DNA of 14,891 nt from DASVEE01 sp036399695 (GTDB lineage: Bacteria; Acidobacteriota; Thermoanaerobaculia; Gp7-AA8), in the NCBI GenBank assembly GCA_036399695.1, contig DASWMP010000119.1, forward strand, positions 1 to 14,891. Direction: 5' to 3'. Of the stretch, positions 7,401-14,252 are shown in pieces. The notes below the pieces were generated by a model. The model had not been told where the DNA came from and made no database searches. It worked only from the letters and a program-made list of their open reading frames with translations. Every line of letters starts with the position of its first letter. Positions within the stretch are counted from its first letter, which is position 1. Made by a program: the position numbers and the translations under genes.

Positions 7401-9310
7401 AACTTCGACTCGCCTACGTAAAAAGTTGAGCCATCGGGCAAACCGTTGAAGTGCTCGTAGACGGCGTCCGTCCCGGCGTTGTCGATGAGCGTCCACGACT
7501 GGTTCGCCGCCGGCGTCCCGGAGACCGTCACGATCAGCTTCGCCCAGAGATTGACCTGCCCGACGACGTTGACACGGTCCGATCCCGTTGGCGAGATGTC
7601 GACGAAGAACTTGTCGTTCAGGGTGAGGTAATTCGTGTCAAGCGTCCCCTGCTGATGCGACTCGCCGTCCCACGGAACGGAGCTGCCGGGACTGAGAACC
7701 AGCGTAGCGATCGCGTCGACCGTGCCGGTGCCGCTGCTCGCGCCGAGGAGACCGTCGACGACCGCCTTGGGGTACGAGCCGTTGATGTCCAGCCGTCCGC
7801 GGAACCGGCCGCTGTAGGCGCCGTCGCTTCTGACGGAGAGACCTTCACCGTCGCCGAGGATCTCGCCGCCGATGCCGTTGATCGAGCCGAGGATCTGCGT
7901 CCGGTGCGTGATGAATTTGATGAGGTTGTTGAGACCGACGTCCAGCGCGCCGTTGAAGCGCACGCTGCTGCCCTGGTTGACCGTCGTATCCGCCGGGATG
8001 CTGAACGGTACGTTGAAGACGACGTCCGCCGTGGCGCTGAAGAGCAGGTCGCCGCGCAGCGTGATCCCGTTGCCGCTCAGCGTGTAGTCGTCGTCGAACT
8101 TCATCGGGCCGGAGACGAAGCCCGTCAGGTCGTTGTTCGTGGTCAGGCGCGCGCCGACGGGGAAATGGAGCGCCTCACCGGACGAGGGGACACCGACCGG
8201 CGACCAGTTCGAAGGCTCCGACCAGTTCGCGCTCGTGACGCCGGTCCAGGTCTTCGCCGTCGGCGGCGGGATGCCGGCGTTCAGGACGACGTCGTTGCCG
8301 TCGCCGCCGCGGTACGAGACCCACATCGTCGAGCTGCCGACCGTGAACATGGCCCCTTCGGAGAGGCCGGTGAAGGTGCCGCTCACGGCATCGGTGCCGT
8401 CGTTGTCGATGATGGTGAAGGACTGCCCGTTGATTGGCGTACCGAGTAGCGTCACGGCCAGCGTCGCGTCGAGCGAGACGGTGCCCTGGACTCGCAGCAG
8501 ATCGGATGGACCGGCCGCATTGACGTCTACCTGGAGCCGCCCTTTCGGATTGGAGTTGTGTGCGCCGTTCTCCGACGCGCCCGCAGGGTTGATGGCCAGC
8601 GATCCGGTCTGGAGTATGCCGATCTCACGCTCGCTGCAGCAGCTCGGCAGCGGAGGCGCGTCGCCCGGATGGAGCAGGCCGGCGTTGATCGCTCCGGTGG
8701 AGCCGGCGCCACTGAAGCGCGCGCTCTTGACCGACGCGTTCGGATAAGAGCCGGCGATGTTCACGCGACCGTCGATCTTCCCGTAGAACGTGCCGTTCCC
8801 TTCGATCGTGAGGCCGGTGCCGATGATGAAGATCGTGCCGTCGCCGCGGATCGGCCCGCGGATGACCGTGCTGTAGGCGGGATCGAACGTGAGCTTCTGC
8901 CCGTTGACGTCGATCGCGCCGTTGAAGGCTTTGCCGTATGCCGAGCGAATGGCGATCGAGTTGGCGAGGCGGACGTCCACGTTGATCGTCGACGAGATCG
9001 CGCTCGGCGAGCTGACGAAACCGATGTCCCCCGTGAGCGTCAGCGGATTGCCGTTCAACACCGCTTCGGCGTTGAACGACATGGTCCCGACGCTGAAGTA
9101 CGGCGCCAGGTCCATGTTCATGTTGTTGACGTTGAAGGCGTTGCCAGGGAACGAGAGGTTCTCGCCGGGCGCGGGAAGACCCTGCGGCGACCAGTTCAAC
9201 GGATTCGACCAGTTGCCGTTCTGCGAGCCGGTCCACGTCCGGCTGGCGGCGAACGACGACATCGCGGAAAACACCGCCACCGTGAGGATCACCAGTCTCA
9301 ACTTGCGCAT
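4463..9310 (-). CDS. Giant secreted mosaic protein: beta modules, Ig-like repeats, Calx-beta, serine-less alpha/beta-hydrolase
   Basis: A 1615-residue exported protein. The ATG at 9310 follows GGAGAG and opens a Sec signal peptide (1-22); the frame stays open upstream to 9493 but that part overlaps the preceding gene and looks non-coding. Order of domains: two autotransporter-like beta modules (about 24-345 and 353-654), each starting TWTG...NWS..NWSP and ending GGDGNDVVL; six Ig-like domains in two triplets (664-948 and 955-1236); a Calx-beta domain (1237-1345); and an alpha/beta-hydrolase domain (1347-1615). In the hydrolase the nucleophile elbow reads GVGAGGHLAA, with Gly1456 where Ser is expected. 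The HGGG-type oxyanion motif is also absent (WIPGDR instead), while Asp1551 in HGAND and His1583 in GVGHD are kept. Family knowledge suggests a cell-surface or secreted adhesive or carbohydrate-binding scaffold. The C-terminal domain is probably inactive or has a changed mechanism. No PEP-CTERM, LPXTG or other obvious sorting tail is seen; the end is Arg-rich. Confidence 0.9.
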   Translation of the reverse strand: MRKLRLVILTVAVFSAMSSFAASRTWTGSQNGNWSNPLNWSPQGLPAPGENLSFPGNAFNVNNMNMDLAPYFSVGTMSFNAEAVLNGNPLTLTGDIGFVSSPSAISSTINVDVRLANSIAIRSAYGKAFNGAIDVNGQKLTFDPAYSTVIRGPIRGDGTIFIIGTGLTIEGNGTFYGKIDGRVNIAGSYPNASVKSARFSGAGSTGAINAGLLHPGDAPPLPSCCSEREIGILQTGSLAINPAGASENGAHNSNPKGRLQVDVNAAGPSDLLRVQGTVSLDATLAVTLLGTPINGQSFTIIDNDGTDAVSGTFTGLSEGAMFTVGSSTMWVSYRGGDGNDVVLNAGIPPPTAKTWTGVTSANWSEPSNWSPVGVPSSGEALHFPVGARLTTNNDLTGFVSGPMKFDDDYTLSGNGITLRGDLLFSATADVVFNVPFSIPADTTVNQGSSVRFNGALDVGLNNLIKFITHRTQILGSINGIGGEILGDGEGLSVRSDGAYSGRFRGRLDINGSYPKAVVDGLLGASSGTGTVDAIATLVLSPGSSVPWDGESHQQGTLDTNYLTLNDKFFVDISPTGSDRVNVVGQVNLWAKLIVTVSGTPAANQSWTLIDNAGTDAVYEHFNGLPDGSTFYVGESKFRITYKGGDGNDVVLTHLGGGPAAKIVTTTTLTQNRAVTEVHQPVTFTATVTAASGSVAGSVTFTDGATTLGSAVLQNGQAELTTKTLSQGTHSIVATYTGNDAFQASASAPLTHTVVKGKPNVVVTSSASALVHGDSASFRVDVTSSSADGRVPAGSVTLQVDGTTAGTGALASGSTTIPVASLAAGSHSITATYAGNDEFEAATGSTTQQVAKAKTSLTVDSGANPAKTDATIDVAIRVSSTDRSALGVDGPVVVRSNGQVVSEVQLSGGAASVRLGQLAAGEYEIVASFSGSDGFEPASTRFTQRIVKEDAPPKSATSTTLTQNRDVTEVHQPVTFTARVTAAGGNPTGSVTFKAGATTLGSVVLENGVAELRVKTLTEGTHEVVATYTGDETFDSSASAPLVHTAVKGSPHITLTATPTALVYGDPASFRLEVLRSEDGRLPSGRVTLRAGNNVIGTGTLVDGVATIVVPLLPAGTHSITATFEGNDEFGQATANVKTTVAKANTVVSLEAGVTAFAGVPIELTVRVDSLRGARSVDGSVTVRGSDQSATDVPVVGNVAFARVGPFERGEYELTASYSGSDNFEPASGSLRLNVTAPLLSVVSKKFEEGNGVHEVTVQIELTGASTLPIVMDYRTIAGTATATVDYDDVQGTVVFAPGQTVARVPVRIIGDMTPEPDETFTLALTNSVGARLTTQSASLVIQNDEPMHAEAVMYTYATEGGVPLQAAFYAPLEGDGPRPLILWIPGDRAYDAASTELAALRLTARGYAVTSIGYRPAGTAPFPAQIEDLGNAVRWLRENASRLNIDPNRFAAWGVGAGGHLAALLGTGMGSESSDARVQAVVVWGGIADPSTLQTDAAGCSTMNWNAATSPASVLFGCSPQLCSASSEGAAAGRHAGAGDAPMLLMHGANDCFVSARQSERLYEALRNAGVDATLRVVDGVGHDGEFWTSEAFTEVQSFLETRLTGSSRRRAARR
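5603..7321 (-). repeat. In-frame duplicated triplet of Ig-like domains within the giant gene
   Basis: Two consecutive segments of about 290 codons (7321-6449 and 6448-5603) encode the same order of three Ig-like domains. Unit A begins with TLTQNR and EVHQPVTFTA; unit B carries SALVHGD or TALVYGD; unit C carries a GEYE segment followed by FSGSD or YSGSD. Matching units resemble each other more than they resemble their neighbours, so the triplet rather than the single domain was duplicated. The copies have diverged at many positions. Confidence 0.75.
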
Positions 9311-9312
9311 TT

Positions 9313-9341
9313 CTCTCTCCAGGCTTGTGCTGCGCAGCCTG
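9313..9341 (-). promoter_or_regulatory. Stem-loop abutting the ribosome-binding site of the giant gene
   Basis: On the minus strand CAGGCT (9341-9336) and AGCCTG (9325-9320) can pair with a 10-nt loop, and the Shine-Dalgarno GGAGAG begins at the end of the second arm, a few bases before the ATG at 9310. Such a hairpin could reduce ribosome access. Six base pairs is short, and its use is inference. Confidence 0.35.
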
Positions 9342-9392
9342 CAAGTCGCGTCCCATGGGGCGGCGTCCGAAACGGCGAAACGACCCGTCACA

Positions 9393-9410
9393 AGCCGTAA
9401 CAGGACGGCT
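9393..9410 (-). other. Stem-loop at the amidohydrolase stop codon
   Basis: AGCCGT and ACGGCT (9405-9410 and 9393-9398) form a 6-bp stem with a 6-nt loop that starts inside the TAG stop codon of the amidohydrolase on the minus strand. The following bases are TGTGACGG, without a U-tract, so it is not a clear intrinsic terminator. It might slow RNA decay or mark the gene end; it could also be chance. Confidence 0.3.
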
Positions 9411-10374
9411 ACCGCGCGAAACGCGTCCGGTTGTTCACGATCTGCTGGAGCTCCGCAGACGTCAGCGGGAGCTTCGTCCGGAAGATCTCCCAACCCCTGG
9501 CGATGGTGCCGCCGGGGACGCTGAGATCGGAACCGTAGAGCACGCGCCCGAGGCCGACCTGCCGCATGCGTTGCACGACCAGTGCGGCGTCGGCGGCGGT
9601 GATCTCCTCCGTGACGTTCGAGGAGACGTCGAAGTAGAGGTTGTTCACGCGCCGATCTTTGCGCTCCGCCGCGTTCGCGAACACCGCCATCACCTCATCA
9701 TGTTGCGGCGAGTAGCCGGGGCCGGAGGCGCCGAGATGGGCCACGACGATCTCGATGTCCGGCGCCTTCGGCACGATCTGGTCGAGGAAGAGCTGCGCGT
9801 CCTCGGCGCCATAGTTGGTTCCGCCACGCGCGCGCATGTGCACCAGGACCGGCGCCCGCAGCCGCTGCGCGAGCGCGAACACCTGCTGCATGCGCGCGAG
9901 ATGGACCGCATCGCGCAACGTCACGCCGGCATTGCCGAAGTGGAGCTTGATCCCGACCATGTTCGGCAGTCCGAGGCATCGCTCCAGCTCCTCGAGCGCG
10001 ACGGGCCGCAACGGATTGGCGCTGCAGAAGCCGATCAGGCGCGGGGCGTTCTTCGTCACCTCGGCGGACGTCCAGTCGTTTTCCTCCCGCGTCAGCCGGT
10101 CCGGATCGGTCAGCCCCTTGCGCTCGTCGGCGAAGCTGTAGCCGACCGACAGCACCACCGCCCGCTCCATCCGCGCCGCATCCAGTTCCTTCACGAGCGC
10201 CGCGCCGTCCCGTTCGGCAAACTTCACGATCGGCGCGAAAGGGGCGCTGACGAGGTGCTGGTGATAGTCGACGAGCGGCGCCGCACGCGGCGGGACAGGA
10301 GCGGCAGCGGGCGTCGTCGCGCAGGCAGCGAGCAGCGGCACGGCGGCAAGGACAACGGAGATCTTCATGCGCAT
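9409..10374 (-). CDS. Amidohydrolase-2-family lipoprotein
   Basis: A 321-residue metal-dependent hydrolase of the TIM-barrel amidohydrolase superfamily, resembling the Amidohydro_2 group. The N terminus is a lipoprotein signal with lipobox LAAC and lipidated Cys18. Likely metal ligands are His38 and His40 in DYHQH, His179 in VLVHM, His213 in VAHLG and Asp283 in YGSDL. Lys143 and His145 in GIKLHF are also typical of the group. Members hydrolyse or decarboxylate varied small substrates, usually in the cytoplasm; a lipid-anchored copy would act in the envelope. The substrate cannot be predicted. I used the first ATG at 10374; a second lies two codons on. A 5-bp hairpin (10377-10390) covers the only weak AGG ribosome-binding sequence. 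It is followed 98 nt later by the giant secreted-protein gene in the same orientation and may be co-transcribed with it. Confidence 0.88.
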   Translation of the reverse strand: MRMKISVVLAAVPLLAACATTPAAAPVPPRAAPLVDYHQHLVSAPFAPIVKFAERDGAALVKELDAARMERAVVLSVGYSFADERKGLTDPDRLTREENDWTSAEVTKNAPRLIGFCSANPLRPVALEELERCLGLPNMVGIKLHFGNAGVTLRDAVHLARMQQVFALAQRLRAPVLVHMRARGGTNYGAEDAQLFLDQIVPKAPDIEIVVAHLGASGPGYSPQHDEVMAVFANAAERKDRRVNNLYFDVSSNVTEEITAADAALVVQRMRQVGLGRVLYGSDLSVPGGTIARGWEIFRTKLPLTSAELQQIVNNRTRFAR

Positions 10375-10476
10375 ACGCTACCTACGTAGCACAAGCGGCT
10401 CCAACCGCTCTCTACCGCGCATGGACGCGCCGGAGCGTTCCCGTAACGCAGACTCGCTCATGCTCGTATCAATGAC
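10375..10476. promoter_or_regulatory. Intergenic region between divergent genes, with two small inverted repeats
   Basis: This 102-nt gap must serve both the amidohydrolase (minus) and the exported beta-rich protein (plus). It contains GCTAC-CTAC-GTAGC (10377-10390), which is 2 nt from the amidohydrolase ATG, and AGCGG-CTCCAA-CCGCT (10394-10409). Either could be an operator half-site pair or an RNA hairpin. I see no convincing -35/-10 pair on either strand. Confidence 0.35.
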
Positions 10477-12645
10477 GTGACGCGCGCTTCATTCGCTTTC
10501 GCCTTCTTCATCGCCGTGGCCGCCCACGGTGCCGAGATCTGCCGCTTCCAGGCGCTGGACGCGGAGAACCCGTTCCGGCGGTGGCTTGGATCGCAGGAGG
10601 TCACGTGCGTCGACGGCGGCGCGCCGGTGTCCCTGCCGAAGGGACTGTGGAACGTCTACGTGCGCGGCGGAGACGCCGTGTCGCCCGCGCCGCTACTGCT
10701 GCAGGGAGAAGGAGCCGTGACCGTCGATTCACCGCTCGCACCGGCGGCCACGGTCACGGTGACGCTGCCGGAGAAACAGAGCGGCGTCGTCTACGTCCCT
10801 CGGCACGGCAGCGCGTTCCCGGTCGACGGCGCGCGCATGCTCGTCCCCGCGGACGAACCGCTCTGGCTCATCGTCATCGAAGCCACGGTGCCGGTGGCCG
10901 TGATTCCCATCGCGCCGGTCCCCGCCGCCACGACGCGCTCCATCGACGCACAAAACGGCGCCCCTCCGGCCATCCTCGGCTGGCTGCAGGTGACGGAAGC
11001 AGACCGCGACGCCATCCCCACCGCCACCGGCCTCGCCTCCCCCACGATTCGCGCCGGCTCGCGCGAAGCCGACGCCTTGCCGAAGCCCGCGCTGCTCCAC
11101 GGCGCCTTCTACCGCATCCCCGGCATGGAGCCGGGCATCGCCGAACTGCACGCCGGCGGGCGCGGCTGGCTTCCCGATCGTCGCGCCGTCAAAGTGCAGC
11201 CACAGACGAGCGTCACGGTCGCCGCCGCACCACTGCTCCTCCGTGCTGCCGGTACGCTCGTCGTCCACTGGAGCACCGACCAGGACCTCTTCGCGCTCGA
11301 GCGATCGGTCGGCGCGTGCGGCGGCGGCGAACGCGCGCCGCAGGTCACGATCTCGATCTCGAAGTGTGCGACTCCGCAGCGCTCCGCCGACTGCACGGCC
11401 ATCCGCGAGGAGAAGGTGGACGACGTCAACGGCAGCATGGCCTTCGACGACGTCGCCCCCGGCCTGTACCGGGCGGAGATGCGGTACGGCAAGCTGCCAC
11501 CGTCCCTCGGCATGACGACCGTCGGTCCGCTCGGCGTCGGCGACCTGCGCATCAGACCCTCGTACTTTACGGTTTACGGCAGCGTGACGCGGGGCGGCGA
11601 GCCGCTCGGCAAACAGGTGAGCATCGAATGGACGGGCGGCATCGGCTTCGCGGACCTGGACACGGATGAATACCGTGCCGTCTTCCTCCCGCCACCGCTC
11701 GAATCGGAGGCGCAGATCACCGTCAGCCCGTGCGACGGCACACCGAAAGCCGTCGTCCTCGCCGACCAGCCGATGCGTCCACGCACGCGCTACGACATCG
11801 ACATCCCCGCCAACGAGCTGACGCTGCAGATGACGGATACGTTCACGCGCGAACCGTTGCCCGGCGCCGTCGTGAAGCTCGAGGCGCTGTCCGTCCTCCA
11901 CCAGCGGGTGGTCTACACCACCACCGGCACGGCCGACGAGCAGGGCAAGCTGGTGTGGTCCGGCGTCCCGGTGCGCGAGCTGCGGATCACCGTGTCGCAC
12001 GCCGGTTATGAGAAGCGCGTCGTCCCCCGGTTCTCGCTCACGAAGAGCGAGAGCAAGACCGTCGACGTGCAGCTCGTACCGCTGCGCGGCTCGCGCGGAC
12101 GAATCATTTCCGAGAAGCCGTTCGAGCGTGCAGCGGTCCTCTGGTTCTCCGCGACAGGAGCGGAGACCGAGCGTGCGGAGCTCGCGCCGGACGGCACGTT
12201 CGTCTACTCGCGCCCGCATCCGCCGGAGGAGACGATGGCCGTCGTCTCGGCGTCACATCCACTATGGGTCCTGCGCACGCCGACGATCGAGCGACGCGAA
12301 ACCATCAGCCTCGCCTATCCGAACGCGCCGGTGGCCACGTTCGACGTCTGGCTGTCCACGGCCGTCCCGTCCACCGAAACACGTCATATCGCGCTCGTCA
12401 TCGGCGGCCTGCTCGTGCCCCAGACGCTGTTCGCCGAGCACCAGAGCATCCGCCGCAACCCACCCCTGCTGCGCGGCTCCGGCCCCCAACCCATCCGCGA
12501 CATCCTGGCCACCTCCCCCATCGACGTGCTCCTCGGCCCCAAGCCGGAGGAGGTGACGAGCACGCGCGGCATAGACCTTTTCGCAAGACCGGAGCTTGCG
12601 CAGGTGCCGCGCGAGCGGGTCACAGGTCAGGATGTAGTGTTCTGA
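10477..12645 (+). CDS. Exported beta-rich protein with carboxypeptidase-regulatory-like domain
   Basis: A 722-residue protein with a Sec signal peptide (about 1-19, cleavage after AAHGA). Residues about 446-536 look like a carboxypeptidase-regulatory-like (CarboxypepD_reg or transthyretin-like) beta sandwich: TFTREPLPGAVVKLEA, then TADEQGKLVWSGVP, then VSHAGYEKR. Earlier parts (about 60-100, 250-360 and 366-420) are also beta-strand rich and may be further divergent copies. The Cys pairs 22/44 and 281/297/306 could be disulfides. No catalytic motif or membrane anchor is visible. The start is the GTG at 10477; no Shine-Dalgarno is evident, and an ATG-ACG-TGA mini-frame overlaps this GTG. Proteins of this kind are usually surface or periplasmic carbohydrate- or protein-binding scaffolds; the specific role is unknown. 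It converges on the TonB-C-like gene across a palindromic repeat element. Confidence 0.85.
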   Translation: MTRASFAFAFFIAVAAHGAEICRFQALDAENPFRRWLGSQEVTCVDGGAPVSLPKGLWNVYVRGGDAVSPAPLLLQGEGAVTVDSPLAPAATVTVTLPEKQSGVVYVPRHGSAFPVDGARMLVPADEPLWLIVIEATVPVAVIPIAPVPAATTRSIDAQNGAPPAILGWLQVTEADRDAIPTATGLASPTIRAGSREADALPKPALLHGAFYRIPGMEPGIAELHAGGRGWLPDRRAVKVQPQTSVTVAAAPLLLRAAGTLVVHWSTDQDLFALERSVGACGGGERAPQVTISISKCATPQRSADCTAIREEKVDDVNGSMAFDDVAPGLYRAEMRYGKLPPSLGMTTVGPLGVGDLRIRPSYFTVYGSVTRGGEPLGKQVSIEWTGGIGFADLDTDEYRAVFLPPPLESEAQITVSPCDGTPKAVVLADQPMRPRTRYDIDIPANELTLQMTDTFTREPLPGAVVKLEALSVLHQRVVYTTTGTADEQGKLVWSGVPVRELRITVSHAGYEKRVVPRFSLTKSESKTVDVQLVPLRGSRGRIISEKPFERAAVLWFSATGAETERAELAPDGTFVYSRPHPPEETMAVVSASHPLWVLRTPTIERRETISLAYPNAPVATFDVWLSTAVPSTETRHIALVIGGLLVPQTLFAEHQSIRRNPPLLRGSGPQPIRDILATSPIDVLLGPKPEEVTSTRGIDLFARPELAQVPRERVTGQDVVF

Positions 12646-12658
12646 AAGTCGCCCAGAG

Positions 12659-12763
12659 AACGATGGGACTTATGGGACCTATAGGACCTATGGGACAAAT
12701 GAAGAGAAATGCTTCGCCGAGCGGAGCCGCATAGGTCCCATCTGTCCCATAGGTCCCATCGTT
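12659..12763. repeat. Palindromic element with TATGGGACC-type nonamer arms
   Basis: The left arm (12659-12691) and right arm (12731-12763) are inverted repeats of 33 nt with 29 matches. Each arm is a run of degenerate 9-mers of the form TATGGGACC, with variants GATGGGACT, TATAGGACC and GATGGGACC; the left run continues to 12696. The 39-nt centre is non-repetitive apart from a small GCTTCG/CGGAGC hairpin (12711-12727). Weak similarity between the flanks extends several bases beyond both arms. It fills the gap between two convergent genes, starting 13 nt after the stop of the upstream one. No T-tract follows the stem on either strand, so it is not a textbook terminator, although so strong a hairpin could still affect transcript ends. 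Confidence 0.8.
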
Positions 12764-12798
12764 TCCCTGCTCCGCGAGTTGCTCTGCCCGATCCCCCA

Positions 12799-14061
12799 CT
12801 ACTCGCGCGGCATGAAGGTCACTGTTCGCTCGACGAGGCCGCCGACGGCCGAGGTCCCGTCGCGCAACGTGACCTCGACTTCCATCCCCTCCGCAACCTC
12901 CACGGCGGCCGCGGCGATCGCGGTTGAGACGGTGATGCCCGGCTTCACCGCGCAAACGAGCGAACCGTCTTCCATCACCTCGCAGCTCAGCGGGATCTCG
13001 GTCCGCGCCTTCAGGCCTAGGTTCGAGAGAGGGGACGCAACTGACGGCCTTTTCACCTTCACCTGCGCGAGGTCGAGACGCCGTCCGGAGCTCACGTTCG
13101 GCGTCCTTAAATCCGCCGGTCCCATCGCCACCGGAACCTCCACGATGAACTGGCGTTCATCGTCGCTCTGGGCGTTCTCGAGCCTGAACTGATACTTCAG
13201 CGCCCAGTCCGTCGCGAGCACACGATGAGGATCGACATCTCCCTCGCTGCGCGCGCAAGCCAGGATCTGCCCTGTCCCCGCGTGAATCGAACACAGAACC
13301 GAGAAATGCAGCGTCTCCGAGGGTGCGCCCACGTTGCGCAGACTGCGGTTGCGATAGGAGACCGACGGCCGTGCCAGGGCCGGGGCCGAGGCCACGATTG
13401 CCTGCAGTTCGGGCGCGGGCACGTGGCCGGTGATCCGTACCTCGATCCCGCACGTTCGCCGCGCCCTTCCTTCATAGTCGGCGCCCACATGCACCTCGGG
13501 ATCGCCGGCGCTCGCAGGAAGGTGACGGGAGCGCACGAAGAACGTCTCCGGATCCCTGCGCATCGCCTGCTCGCGCGTAACCGCCTTCAGCCCGTTCGCG
13601 GCACCGACGACGGCATCGGACGACTTGCCCACGCTCACACGCGACTCACCGCCGATCAACGCATCGGCGGGCTTGTGAAACGCTCCGAAGTGACCCTCCA
13701 GCTCCGCCACGACCGCCAGCGTGCGCTCTTCGCATTCGCCGGCGTTTCGTACCTTTGCATTCGATGCGAGTGTCCAGGAGAACGGGCCGAGCGGGCGCGA
13801 GCCGAGCTCCAGGTCGAAGGGCGTCCCGGCGAGCGTGACCGCTCCTTCGCCGCGGATGACGTACATGCGCCCCGTCTCCTTGTGGCGGTCGACGGCTGTC
13901 CATTGCACCTCCGGCGACGCGGCCCGCGCTTCGTCGACCGACATTCCGAAGCGCAGCACACCGAACTGCAGCCGATCCTGCGATTCCGGCTGAGCGTGCG
14001 CCATGACTGTGAGCAGGAGGAGGAGCGTGAACAGGAGCGCCGACGGGCGGAGACGAGGCAT
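12799..14061 (-). CDS. Exported protein with two degenerate TonB-C-like repeats
   Basis: A 420-residue protein starting at the ATG at 14061, with AGGA nine bases upstream; the frame stays open further upstream but that part lacks coding character. The Sec signal peptide is about 1-23 (cleavage after AHA). Residues 24-130 are a globular domain opening with FGVLRFGMSVDEARAASP. The C-terminal half holds two segments, about 231-313 and 338-417, both starting RPSV. Both follow the TonB C-terminal pattern: a strand with a Cys, a DG-like turn and a second Cys (FSVLCSIHAGTGQILACA, and LSCEVMEDGSLVCAV), then a helix and a terminal strand. TonB carries energy to outer-membrane receptors, but this protein lacks the N-terminal membrane anchor and proline-rich linker of true TonB. 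It is therefore more likely a periplasmic protein with TonB-like folds, and each Cys pair may form a disulfide. Function is unknown. Confidence 0.83.
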   Translation of the reverse strand: MPRLRPSALLFTLLLLLTVMAHAQPESQDRLQFGVLRFGMSVDEARAASPEVQWTAVDRHKETGRMYVIRGEGAVTLAGTPFDLELGSRPLGPFSWTLASNAKVRNAGECEERTLAVVAELEGHFGAFHKPADALIGGESRVSVGKSSDAVVGAANGLKAVTREQAMRRDPETFFVRSRHLPASAGDPEVHVGADYEGRARRTCGIEVRITGHVPAPELQAIVASAPALARPSVSYRNRSLRNVGAPSETLHFSVLCSIHAGTGQILACARSEGDVDPHRVLATDWALKYQFRLENAQSDDERQFIVEVPVAMGPADLRTPNVSSGRRLDLAQVKVKRPSVASPLSNLGLKARTEIPLSCEVMEDGSLVCAVKPGITVSTAIAAAAVEVAEGMEVEVTLRDGTSAVGGLVERTVTFMPRE

Positions 14062-14252
14062 CGGCACCGATCCTAACACCGCGTCCCGACTGGCCAGGAG
14101 GCCTTCGCCCATCCGATCGGCAGACCACGGCGGGGTACGGCGCGTCCGATTTTCTTCCTTACTGCCGCCTTCAGGACCGCGGATTGCATTCCGCTTCCGC
14201 TGCGCCCACTTGATGGCGCGCGGAACGACAACTCGCATGAGGAGGATTGGAT
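14062..14252. promoter_or_regulatory. Divergent intergenic region and ribosome-binding site of the Cys-rich gene
   Basis: This 191-nt region separates two divergently transcribed genes and should carry both promoters. The strong Shine-Dalgarno GGAGGA (14241-14246) sits 6 nt before the ATG at 14253 and decides that start over the TTG at 14247. A TTGATG hexamer (14210-14215) is the best -35 candidate, but its -10 partner is poor. Nothing else is recognisable. Confidence 0.4.

Noticed and set aside
7451..8449. A 332-codon open frame on the plus strand
   Set aside because: Antisense to the second autotransporter-like module, with the same charged low-complexity composition; treated as a shadow.
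9311..9493. Upstream extension of the giant gene by 61 codons
   Set aside because: The extension overlaps the amidohydrolase coding end, lacks a ribosome-binding site, and would bury the signal peptide that starts at 9310.
10729..12219. A 496-codon open frame on the minus strand
   Set aside because: It lies entirely opposite the exported beta-rich protein, is composed of Arg/Asp/Gly/Val without motifs, and has no ribosome-binding site.
12661..12734. Frames giving MGPIGPMG-like collagenous peptides
   Set aside because: Direct translation of the nonamer repeat; not a collagen-like protein.
12659..12763. Bidirectional intrinsic terminator between the convergent genes
   Set aside because: The stem is strong, but no T-tract follows it on either strand, and its nonamer structure is better explained as a repeat element.
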